From Valencia hispanica (lineage: Eukaryota; Chordata; Actinopteri; Cyprinodontiformes; Valenciidae), in NCBI GenBank assembly GCA_963556495.2, contig OY747702.1, forward strand, positions 18,679,403 to 18,743,402: DNA of 64,000 nucleotides. Direction: 5' to 3'. Shown one piece after another: positions 24,401 to 36,400 of this stretch. Both the position numbers and the translations under genes were made by a program. Each line of letters begins with the position of its first letter. Within the stretch, counting starts at the first letter, position 1. A model generated the notes under the pieces. The model was given only the letters and a program-made list of their open reading frames with translations, did not search any database and was not told the DNA's origin.

Positions 24401-27400
24401 TTACGCTGTGAAGTACTGCATTTGAAAATGTTTTTGTTCCCCCCTTCTCCAGGTGGTGATGGTGGCCGTCCCGACTGTGCTGGGAATTGCCTCCGTCCGC
24501 GTGTACACTGTGAAGGAAGCGCCCACAGACGGGCTGGTTTCTCGAGACAGGGTAAGGCTGTCTCGCACCATCACCAAAGGTGGTGTCACTGATTCTTTGT
24601 CCTAACTTACCCCCGACCATGCCTTTCTCTCGCTCTCCAGCTGAACATCTACACCCCGCTGTCGGGGGCTGATCCACCTAAGTTTGCTCCCGAGAGTCCA
24701 GGACTTATCGAGAGAGGGTTAACAACAAGCAGAGAGAGCATTTTGCCGTTGGTCCAGGCTGTAAAGGTATTTCAGTTTTGCTGTTGCTTTCAGTACGCAG
24801 AACTTGGTAACAAACATGTGCAGCTCTATGAGCGCCAACACATCTCTTTTAGATGGAAAGACTAAGTGTTAGATAAAGCTCAGATAGAACGGAGGCTCTT
24901 ATCTTGCACCTGCAGCCTCGGTTCTCTCGCCTTGATTTTTTATTTTTATTTTTTTTTGCTCCTCTTGCTTGCGGTTAGTGCTTCATCCCACAAGACTGCA
25001 AGTTCTAAGTGCAGGTATGACGTTTGCAGAGCAGTTCAGGAGTTTGACAGGAAATAGTGTTCTTTTTTTGTATTTCATGGCTGTAGTGCAGTATGATTCT
25101 GTGAAAGAGCTGAATAATAAAAAAAAAACCTACAGTGACTAATGTCAGTCCGTTTCCATTCTGCCTTCTTGATGTTTTTTGATAGTGTTTTCAGGTCTGT
25201 TCTTTTCTCCAAACAGGGTGCCTGTCTCTCTGTAAAACGGGGCAGTGTTAATCTTTACCATGCAGGAGAGGGTAAGTTAAAAGTAGGTGCACAAAACCAC
25301 ATGTCATATCCTATCTAGCAAAACATCTCAGCATGCAGTCATGTGTTGGGGTGCTCAAGTAAGTGTATGTAGTTCAAATTTGGTGAACAAAACAAGAGCT
25401 TTTAGACTCACTGCAAAGAAGGTTTGCTGGCAAAATTCAAACTTGTTTAGCTGAAATGCATAAACAACTCACAGTTCTCTCTCTCTCTCTCTCTCTCACT
25501 CACTCACACTCTCTCACTCACTCACTCACTCACTCACTCACTCACTCACTCACTCACTCACTCACACTCTCTCACTCACTCTCACACTCTCAGTAGAATT
25601 TTTGTAAGAGCAAACTTTTGCATTTAAAGCTGCTGTCTAAAGTATTTGATGGAAAGAGAGAGAGAGCCCCCGGCGCTCCCTCTAGCCCCACCTCAACAGT
25701 TGTGCACGCACATCACCTGTGTTGTCACAGCGGGGTCAAAGAGGAAAGCTGCGAGCACTATCGAGCATCACCCGATTGTATTTTTGCTATGAACATTTCA
25801 GAGGTGAGCGACTTGACAACCAAGAATTAGGAAACTTGAATTCTATTGGCTAAAATTATTTGGCTGTCAGTGTGAAATGCACAGGGGTCTATGGGAAGAA
25901 GGCGGGACTTAGGAAGAACAACAAGTGTTGTGGAGCGCTAGCCTTTTATCATAGTTTGGAACCCCACTATCATTTGAAAGATTTATAAAACTTTGATACA
26001 TAAATATATTCTCCGGACTTCAGGGTTAAGGTGTGGTCTCAGGCGATGCAACCCAAAAAGAGCTTCATGGGTTGCATCAAGAGTGCTCGAAATGGATAAA
26101 GCTTTACAATACTTGGGCCCTCATTTATCAAATGTTTGTAGAAACTGTCCTACATTCTATTCTTCGAATAAAACGTAGAATGTTCGTACGAACAGTCAAA
26201 AGCTGCATTTATCAAATATGCGGTGGCCACTTTCCTCTGCAATCATCTGTTGATAAGTCCCAAATGTGCGTACCTAGGTGCTCGAGCCCATTCACATTCA
26301 TTTGCATACAGAAACCCCTCAATTAACCGTATTTGGTAACACCAAATCCTTTGACACATTGATGAAGTCCTTGCGTTCTTCCCGGAAATAATGGCCAAGA
26401 TAGTGAAAAAAGGAATGTGATCGAGGGGAAACAAAAGTCATGATGAACAGACTTTTAGAAAATTGTCATAGTTAATGCAAATTCATTTTAACAGCAATAG
26501 TTTTTGCCCTCTATTATCAGCAGTTCCGCTGCTTCATGTCTCATTCACACAGGCCCCCTCCAGCACACAGCAGTTATATTTTACTGCAGACATATAAAAA
26601 TACGGCAAAGAATCGCTTCATTCGCTTTTATTCAATTCTGTGGAAATGCTTCTTTGAACAAATTAAATCAGTTAAATTTTTCCCGAACATTGCTGTTTAG
26701 TTATATCAGCTCAGGGTTAACCGGTCGGGACAGTAGAGAAGTTCTTGTTGGAAATGAAGGAAAAAAATGGTTCTATATCAAACTGAATACAATAAAACGT
26801 CCGTCAGCACACAGCTGCTCCAGATCTTTTACTAGGGGGTGCACAGATCACCATTTGACACACGTGTGTCCATGCATTATTGGAAACACTGCTTTAACTG
26901 GCATTAGTACGCATGGAGACAGCGACAGCCTGCTGTACCAATAACCACGACCATCCAGTTTCCACAGTACAGTTTGCAAACCTTTGATTTATTTGTGTAA
27001 CAACATCCTTTTAAACTGAAGTGCTTGATATGACATGTAAAAAAAAAAAAAAAAAACACCACATGGATAACACAGACCTCCCTGAAGTACCTCACACCCT
27101 CTACCACCCCAGATTGCGATTCACAGGATCTCCATGCATGATCACCCCCAAAATGTAATTATTTATTCCATGGCAAATTTCTAAAATTTCCTAAAAGTTT
27201 AATCCAAATCCCTCCATAACTTTTTGAATTTTTTTGCACAAAGACAGACAGACCCCGACATGAGTTCCCTGGCGGAGGTTATAAATGGATGAGATAAATA
27301 TTCCGTCCAAGTAAAACTGTTTCAGTGTTGCTGTTCCCCACTAGTTCTACCACTAGATGTTGTACCTACACTTGGTCAGACCTGTTCTTATATTTAGAAA

Positions 27401-30400
27401 CATTTCTACGCACAAGTACAACATGGTAAATGCCACACAATGCGTAAAATTGGTCCTACGCACGAAATACCCATGGTTGATAAATGAGGGCCCAGGACTG
27501 TTTGATGGTGATTCTTCATTACCTGGTGAAAATACGGCTAAGGTAAGAGAATTGTCCCAGAAGTTCAGAGAAGAGATGCCTGCCACGCACAACCAAGAAT
27601 AATGAAACAAATGAAATAAAAACCCTGAATGTTTGCTGAGATACAGTCAGTTAAAAGTTAAAGGATCAGTGGCTAGTCTATATGGACATAGCAGACAGAA
27701 GAAGCTATCAATGGCTGCCATCAGATTCTTAAGTAGGCCAGTGGTCAAAAACCTTGACTGATTGCAATCGACCTCCTGAAAAGCGTGGTGTCTTCCAGAG
27801 TAAGGGACATAGTAAATACTAAAGAGCTCCCTGCCTGAACTCCAAGACATGCACCATTACCAACCTAAAAGCGCAAGAAAGGTCAGCTGTAGTTTGTTCA
27901 CAGCTATATTAAGCCAAAGAGCTTTGGGATTCTGTTATGTGGAGCGATCAATCAAAGCCGGAACTGTCCAGGGCTGTGGATCGCCGGTATGTGTGGAAGA
28001 GGAAGAATGAAACATAAAATGGAAGGAACACCATGTTTAGAGGGAGAGATTGCAGTGGCTCAGGGATGCACCATATGGACGGGAACGTGAATTCGCTGAT
28101 GTCTCAGGAAGTCATGGGCAAGGATTGGACCTCTCAACTGGACAATGATCTCTAAGGCTACGTTCACCCTGCAGGCAAAAGGGCATCAAATCCGACTTTT
28201 TGCCCGTAAGCAACCCACATCTGATTTTTTATTTATTTTTTATTTTATTTTTTTTATCCGACCCAGGTCACTTTCATATGCGGTACTAAATCCGAAACAT
28301 GTCTGACGTTTTTGAAAGCGACTTCAGCCTGAATGGTCATGTGGCATTAAATTCGTCTTGTAAGTCACTGACATGAAACAGACGTCACTAACCTGCGCAG
28401 GTGGAGGCACTGACAGAGGTATTCAAAGGTCTGTCTTGACACCTGGAAATCGTAGATGAACTCTGTCAGTGAATCCCTTCACATCACAACTCCACCACAG
28501 ACTGTGGTTCCAACTCTGGATCCACAGAGTACGGAGGTAGCAGCCACAGCTTCACAAAAAGCCCTTGTTAAAATGTGGGCTCGCTTTTCTGTCAATGTCC
28601 CCCTTTCTCTAATTAATTTGTCAAGATTTTGTCTATTCCGACTGTACGTTATTTGTTAAACTATTGCACAAACACAAATATTGGTAGCCACCATTTTCAC
28701 TTCCATAAACGGAGCGCGTTGTGTGTGACGTCTGGTCTTCTGCGCATTTGGAGCCGTGAACTGTTCACACTGGAGCATGTTTGCTGTCAGTTATAGTGTG
28801 AACAAGCGCACAGAATTTTCTAATTTAATCAAAAAATCAGAATTGAGCTTTAAGTCCTGTAGTGTGAACATCGCCAAACATATCTCAAAGTCCACCACGG
28901 TCTGGTTTCTGGTTTGGCTTTACAAGAAGTCCTGAAAGATACACGAGTGGCCATCAGTCACCTGGAGGCCTTCGCCCATGAGGGCTGGGTTAAGATTTGT
29001 CAGGAATACTTCCTGAAGTAGGTCATAGCAGCAAATCTGAGCTGTTCTAAATACTAAAGATGCTTGTCACGAAGGGGTTCACCACAATAGCCATTTAAAG
29101 CTGCGTTTTATATTCAATTAGCAGAAACCACCTGAAATATTAGTTGTGTTGAGTTTAGATTACATTGCTTGCACCAACCAGCTGCTTGTTTGTATATTTT
29201 GTCAGTGAATCCTAATTTCCAGTGTGGTTGATTCATTTATGTATAACTGTATGTTGCTGTTCTAACATAGCTGAGTGGAGTTTTTTTTTGCTCAACAAAA
29301 CCAGCATTTTTTTAAAACTTTCTACTAGTTTAGCATTTTAGTAAAGAGTTTGAGTAGTACAGTGGTGTAGCTGTTTTTTTTTTTTTACTGTCTTTGTTCT
29401 TCTGTTTCCTATTTTCTAGATGTATATTACTACTTGATCGACCCTCCTCCAGGTTTTCTACCCAGATTTGGCACCATCACCATGGCTGGCCTGCTGGGCA
29501 TGTTCTTGGCACGGAAAGGTAACGTCGTTTCCTGTTTCTATACCTCAGGTGTTGAAAGTTGTAGAGAACAGTTAATTTATCAGTAGTTAACCGTTACATG
29601 GTCAGGGATCCGACAGTCTTGAAAAACTTTAAACATTTTCCAGGTCTGGAAAAGTAATAAAATGAGTATGGATCAATGTATAGTTTTCCACTCTTTATTT
29701 GCTATTCTGTTATTTAAAAGATAAATATCAGATTTTTCTATGAAGTCACTTTCCGCATCTTTTTATTATTCTATGCAAATGACTAGGGATGTGTGCTGGC
29801 AAGAATCTGGTGATACGATACGTATCACAGTACAGGGGGAACAATACGATGTATTGCGATACTATGAATAAGACTATATATTGTGATTTTTAAAACTTAA
29901 TTTACCTGTAGAAAAACTGTTTGACACCTAAGAAACCAGGGAAACTGCTATTTGATTAAAAACCTGTACAAACTGTGTAAAAGTATCACAAATCACAGGA
30001 TTGCACTTTAAAGAATCAATTTTATTAAGCTTAAATGCAAGTCCCTTCATTACCCCCCCACTCTCGCAGGGTCATGGTGTTGCTGGTGTCTATTTCCAGC
30101 ACTAATTGGGTGAGAGGTATTGGTGAGCCAATTCAGTATTTAATCCAGTGGGGCCCTGGTCTTTCAGATCTACCGTTTAGGTGCAACCCGTCTCATCACA
30201 GCTGAATCAAATGAAGGCCTCGTTACCAGGCCTCTGCAGAGCTGACAGACTGCTGATGAGGGAATTGAGCCATTTGATTCAGGTGCTTTGGAGCTGGGAT
30301 ACATCTAAAATTTGCAGTATGGTAGATCTCGAAGACAAGAGTTGGGCACCCCTGATTTAATCTATTAATTGCGATTTAAAACGTGCGAAACTGATAGCGA

Positions 30401-33400
30401 TTCAAAAGTGTGGACAGATTACTTTTATGAATTAAGTGACAGGAACATAAAAGTCCAGCATGCTGCCGCCTGAACATTTTAGGGGACGGACCGCCGGAAA
30501 ACATGATGGCGGCAGCTGGCGTTTCAGCCATGCAGCTGGAGAAATTTACTTCAGCGGATTTGAAGGCAAGCGTTTGGAGACAGTTTGGTTTTATTGAAAA
30601 CGAGAACAGAGAAGGGCTGGACAAGGCTTACTCCATATGCAAGTTGTGTAACGTAACTTTCTCCTGAAAATCTGAGCTTCGTTCTGCCAAAGGTTTTTGC
30701 ACTATTACTGTATTAGAGAATTTTACTTTTTTTTAAGACGTTGATAAAGCATATATTTTGCACTTTAGTTGTGAAATGAGCATCTTTGTTGCTGTGCATT
30801 ATGCTTCTTTTGCCAACACACTTCCTATAGCTTTCATGGAAAAATATCACCTTGATCTGATCATGAAACATATTTTGGACATGTGGTGGTTTTATTTGTG
30901 GTTTCAAATAAATAAAAAAACAGGATATAAATCTGTTTGGATACTTAAGTTGAGGGCTACCACAAATGATTATTTTGTTAATGGACTAGTCACAACTTCT
31001 TTGGCGATTAGTTGACTAATCTGATCACGTGTAAATTGTAGCTTATCTCAGCAGTGTGCAGCTGCTCTTATATAACCATCATTAGCTTCCAGCTTGAAGT
31101 TTTATCTCTGAGTTATGTGCTATCTAAAAAAAAGACAATTAAGATTAGAGCTCATTCAACAACTAGCAGCTAACGAGCAAATTAGCTTGCAGAGGCAACT
31201 GTCCCTCTTCTTCATCATCATCCATCACAACGTTCTTCCTTTTAAGATGATCGAGCATCACTGTCATGCTGCCATGGAAGACAGGTTCCACCATGAAGAT
31301 TTGGCATTGCACATTTTTCTCTTGATTTGTTATAAAATGCTCCCAAACTTTAGAGCTCCATTGCAGGTGTCACGTCGGTCTGCGTGTTCCCCATCGATAT
31401 GCGTGTTCCCCCTGCAGCACAGCAGCGCACACAGGGCAAAAAACACCAATACTCAATGCAAGTGTCGGAACTCTCTCTCTCTATACGGAACTGATACTAC
31501 CTGTTTAGTTATGCGACTGCAATTCTCCTGTGATATTGTGCTCTTCCGGGACCAGCTGCATGGAACGCATTCGCAGGCACAACGACTTCCTGGTAGGAAG
31601 TGCTGCTGAGCTCGCAGGGAAAACGCGTCTTTACATTATGGGCTTCTTATGGATGCGGTGGAAAGCTGGTGCTGCATCATTGCAAGGAGGGTTGTTGATT
31701 AGTTTGTCAGTCTGCGTTTCCTGGCTCGCTATTATACTGTTTGGGCTTTTCCGGTGACGCCATGACTGATGCCGAAGGACGAATCGACTAATCGTGGCAG
31801 CATTCATTTAGATAGCGGAAACTGAATGGATTTAAAAGTAGAAGGTAGCCATGGAAGGAATGAAGGAAGAAAAAACTTAAATGGGGAAAAAAAACTGTTG
31901 CAACAGAAAGTGTGAAAAACATTTATTAATCGAATCATAGCACCTGAATCGTAATTGAATCATGAGACTCCGAAGATGGCGCACCCCTAATGACAGGCAG
32001 GTTACACCCCTGACAGATGGCCAGTCCATCAAAGGGCAGCACAAAAAACACAAATGTTAAACTAGGTTGTGACACTTAAAGATGGAGCTCACAGCATCCT
32101 GTTTGTCCCCCCCACTAAAGCCAGCTTCCACCCCTAATGAAAAGTGCAAGGAGTTGGTTTCTTTTCAATACTAAAGCTGGTGAAAGCATCACCGTTCTTC
32201 CAATGAAAAGAATACGATTTTTTTTATGCAGACGGTTTCACAATACCAGTTGCGGTGGTAAATAGCTGTTTTTCGCTTGTGTCATATTTCCTTACCTGGC
32301 ATACTGTGGAGCCTTGTCACCTTATTCATTAATCTTGACCCTTTTTTTGTCCCATTTCAACCTCAAACCTCGACAAAAGAAAACTGGGACTTTATGTGGT
32401 GCACCAACACAAAGTAGTCCCAAGTTGTGAGTTGGAAGAAAAAGTTAACATGGCTTCTACATTTTTATTTTTTTACAAATAAAAACCTGAAAACTGACTT
32501 TCATATCTATTTAGCCCCCTTTTAATCTCATACCTATACCTAAAACATGGCAGTGGCAGTGTTAAGCTGCGGGGTGCTTTTCTTCAGCAAGGAAAAGGAG
32601 ACCGGTTACAGTAATGGGAAGACGAATGGAGCTTAAAATAGAGCAAAGAAAACCTGTTGGAGGCTATAAAAGACTTGAGGTCAAGACAGAGGTTGGCTTC
32701 CTGCAGGAGGAGTCAGAGCCACAATGGGTTCGATCAAAGCATCAGTTCAGTTAAAGCCCAGACTTAATTCTAGCTGAGAATCCGTGGCAGAACTTCGAAG
32801 ATATTTGCAGAGAACTGGCCACTATTTCAGGCTGCAGATGTGCAAAGCATTTCCAGAAACACTTACAGCTGTAACTGCAGTGAAAAGGGATACTTTCAAA
32901 GTGTTGACTTAAGGGAGCTGAATACAAATGCACACCTAACCTTTCAGATTTCTGTCTGTAACAGGATAAAATGCGCCCCACGTTTAGATCCCCAGTCTGA
33001 TTTCACACCTTGATTTGATGCAGATTTTAGAAAAGTGACTCCATCTCATTATCATCGCAGTTACATTAATGATTAGAAACGAAAACGAGCCCTGAGGTTA
33101 TACATGTTAGCAGATCCACCTGTTGTGTTTTGGTATTTTGGTTTTTACTGAACCGTTTGTGATCTTTTTTCCTCAATTTCTCCTAAGGAAAGTTATTTCA
33201 ATAAGAGAGTTGTTTAAGCGTACATTTCTGACTACAATAAAGTCTCCATCCTTGAAAAGTCTCCAACATACTGGCTGGTTTCAGACAGGATGTGAAGAGG
33301 AAGGCTCTAAAAAAAAAAAAACAATTCTAGAATCTAACTCTGTTTTGTTGAACTAAGTCACAATGCAGCACACGTGTGAAACTCTTCGATCTGATTGCCC

Positions 33401-36400
33401 TTTGTGTGTCATGTACTGTAAAACCTTTTCAGGCTCTCGTTTCAAGAGGTTAGCTGTTCCTTTGGGCCTGATGAGTGCTGGGGCATCAGTCTGCTACCCA
33501 GCTCAAGCAGTCTCCGTACTTAAGGTAACACTTTTTTATTGAGTGCTCAGATCTGGTTGATGCCATCTTCAGATGTAATGCCTCTGCTGTCCTATCTCTG
33601 AAGGTGACAGGACAGACGGTGTACGCTGCAGGGCAGTGGAGCAGCGCTGCAGCGTCGTCCCTGCTCACTACCAAGGGACCTGTCGCCAAAGAGAAAGCTG
33701 CTTCGCAGCCGCAGGTTCTGAATTTTGGATAGATGTTTTGACTAAACATGTGCCTCAGAAGGCTTAAAATGGAGAGTATATTAAATAAGTTTTAGTTTGT
33801 GTGACTTAATTAGAAACTCTTGTTCAACCTTCAAAAAGACTACTCACTTCCCACTACTTTGGTTCTCTATGCTGCTCAGAAAATCCCCCATGTCATCATG
33901 AGCTGCGGTTTATATTCCATTTCCTGGACTTGTACTTTGCCCTTTTAAAATTATTGTTCGTTTTTGGGATCTGCTTTTTGTGCTTGTACTTCAGTTATTT
34001 TTTCTGTTCTTAAATATAATCAGCTGATGCAAGTTTGTCCTATGAGATGTCCTAATGCATTTTTTTTCCAATCTTGTTTATAGATGTTAAAAGTAGTTTA
34101 TATATTTTATAAAGCTACCAGTTTTTGGTTAATTAAACAGTGCCTTCAAAACATTAACACACATTTTTAAAATGCCACTTTTTCTATTACATAGATTATT
34201 ATATTATTTATTAACATGAATCAATAATAGATATTCTATTTTATTGTGCATTTACATTAACTTCAAGTCACATTAAACAAAGAACTTTATAGACAATACT
34301 GAGCATCCTCTTCATTAATTTGTTATACAACAGCAGAGTGTCTTCAGTCAGAGGCTTCCTCAGAACCTCTGACTGAAGACTGCTACAGGAGACACTTGGC
34401 CATCAGCTCTGAAACCAACACTTCTGTTTTCTGTGTGTCTGCTTTGTGTACTCAAAACCCCCAGAAACCCAGATAGTTGCTCACATTGAGCCAGGTTCGG
34501 CTGAAAGGTTTTTTCCCTGTTCTAAACAGAGCCTTTCCTCTCCACAATCATCACATGCATGCTTGTAATGAGAGATTGCAAAGTTAACAACTTGCTGCAG
34601 TTAATCGTCTGCTATCACCCCACATTCGCTTGGGAGGAGGGATTGCTGCAAAGTTGGTGACTTCTTTAGATGATAGTATTTAGCAATTTACATAAACTGA
34701 TTTAAATTAATTAAATGATTCTGGTGGTTCTGGTTGTTTTGTAAAGTGGCTTGAGACATTTGTTGTGAATCGGTACTATGTAAATGAGCTGAATTTAATT
34801 GAAATTGAATTCATTATACTGTAGAGCCGGTGGTGGTTGCCTTAAAAGCATACCCTAAAGGCCAAAATGATTCAGCTTGATCAAATCACACATTTTTAGA
34901 TTCTCCTAGATGGCTTTTGAAAAACTCCAAACATGTCTAGACAAAGCTTGAAGTGATCTTCTAGGAAAAACTCTTTTACCTCTGCTTTAATTCCCATTTT
35001 TGTCATTAGCAGCCTTATCTGTAAGCCTGTAACATAAATTCCTAAAATGTTTGGTTTTTGTTATAAACTCTTAATTTTGTGTTCTCCTCTGTCCTAATTT
35101 CAGCCTTCTTCAGAACCAGAACCAGATCCAGATTCTGTTCTGACTGAGGAGGCCTCAGCTAAGCAATCAGATATTTTGGAAACAGAAGTGGAATCAGTCG
35201 AGTCTGTTCCTATTTCTGACGAGCCGGTTGTCACTGTCACAACAGAAGAAGAGTCATCTGTAGCGCTTACAGGAATATCTCCACCAGAGACAGACACCGG
35301 TATTATAGGTATTGACCCCTGTCCCCTCCTGTTTCTGTTTCCCTCTGTTTGTTGCACTCAAGTCACACAAGAGCCTCTGCTGGCAATGGCGATGTTTTTT
35401 TTTTCTCCCTCTCTGTTCACGTTCTTCAGCAGATTCTGAGCCAGTACAAACGGAGCCGTCTCGTCCGTCTGAAGAAGCGGCCGCCGCGGTCGACAGCGAG
35501 GAGGCCTCAGATGGAAAACGAGCCTCAGACGATGTTTCCTTTGACGCGACGCCAGCCGATTCACCGGCAAGCTCGGAACTGGAGACCCTCCACGTCGAGT
35601 CTGCTGCCGCCATTTCTGCAGATGAGTCTGCGCCTTCTTCTGAAGGACACGTGCCATCAGGTTAGGAAGAACTAAACGGTTTCTAAAGATGACGTAAAAC
35701 TTCACTGTTAAAAATCCAAGTGAGCTTTAATAAACCGAACACCAAGGTTTTGTGTATGAACAGTGCAAAAAGAACTAATTATTCATTAAGTGTGTTGCAA
35801 ACATACAATTCTTGCATTCTCCATCCTGCACAGTACCTGCTGTTCAATCAGTTGCTGAATTTGAGTCAGCTGAGGAACAATCACTTCCTGCTGTCGAGGA
35901 GATGCCAACCCTAACCCCCGTCACGCTGTCACCTCCTCAACAGCCTTCAGAAGAAAGCAGTAAAGGTACTCTTAGCACCTTTGATTAGGATCTATGGCAT
36001 AAATGACGTCAAACAAGCTGGATGACTTTCAAAAATGTTTTGGGGTTTTTTTGTGTTGCAAAAGTACCTCATAAACTTTTCATGTTTTGTTCCGTTACAT
36101 TAACAGTCGCCGGCGTTTTGGAGGGGATTTTATCTTGCAGAACAAAACAAAGTGAAGGAAAAAGACGTGCTTTAAATAAATAAATAAATGTAAAGAAATA
36201 AATACAAATCTATAAGGTCTTACATGCATTTGTATTCAGCCCCCTGACTCAACACCTCTTACTTTGATTGCTTTTACGTGTTTTGGCTTTATCGAGAACA
36301 TCTCTGGACATCATTTTTCAAGTCTTGTCACAGTTTCTCAGCTGGTTTTATGTCTAGACTTTGACTGGTCCATTCTGACACGTGAATATGCTTTAAGCCT

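Larger units (their letters stand above)
26000..29050 (+). mobile_element. Tc1-like relic carrying two nested elements (apool intron 4)
   Basis: Transposase-like sequence appears in three pieces: about 26000-26114 (gatgcaacccaaaaagagcttcatgggttg), about 27494-28155 (gctatcaatggctgccatcag; a decayed ctggacaatgatc), and about 28876-29050 (gagtggccatcagtcacctgg). Read in order they give a plausible Tc1 gene with DNA-binding, DND and WPS-type motifs. The gaps are filled by the elements at 26115-27493 and 28156-28875. The outer ends are approximate. Confidence 0.5.

Noticed and set aside
25475..25592. Regular short repeats that might suggest an array such as CRISPR
   Set aside because: Plain microsatellite in a eukaryotic intron; no spacers.
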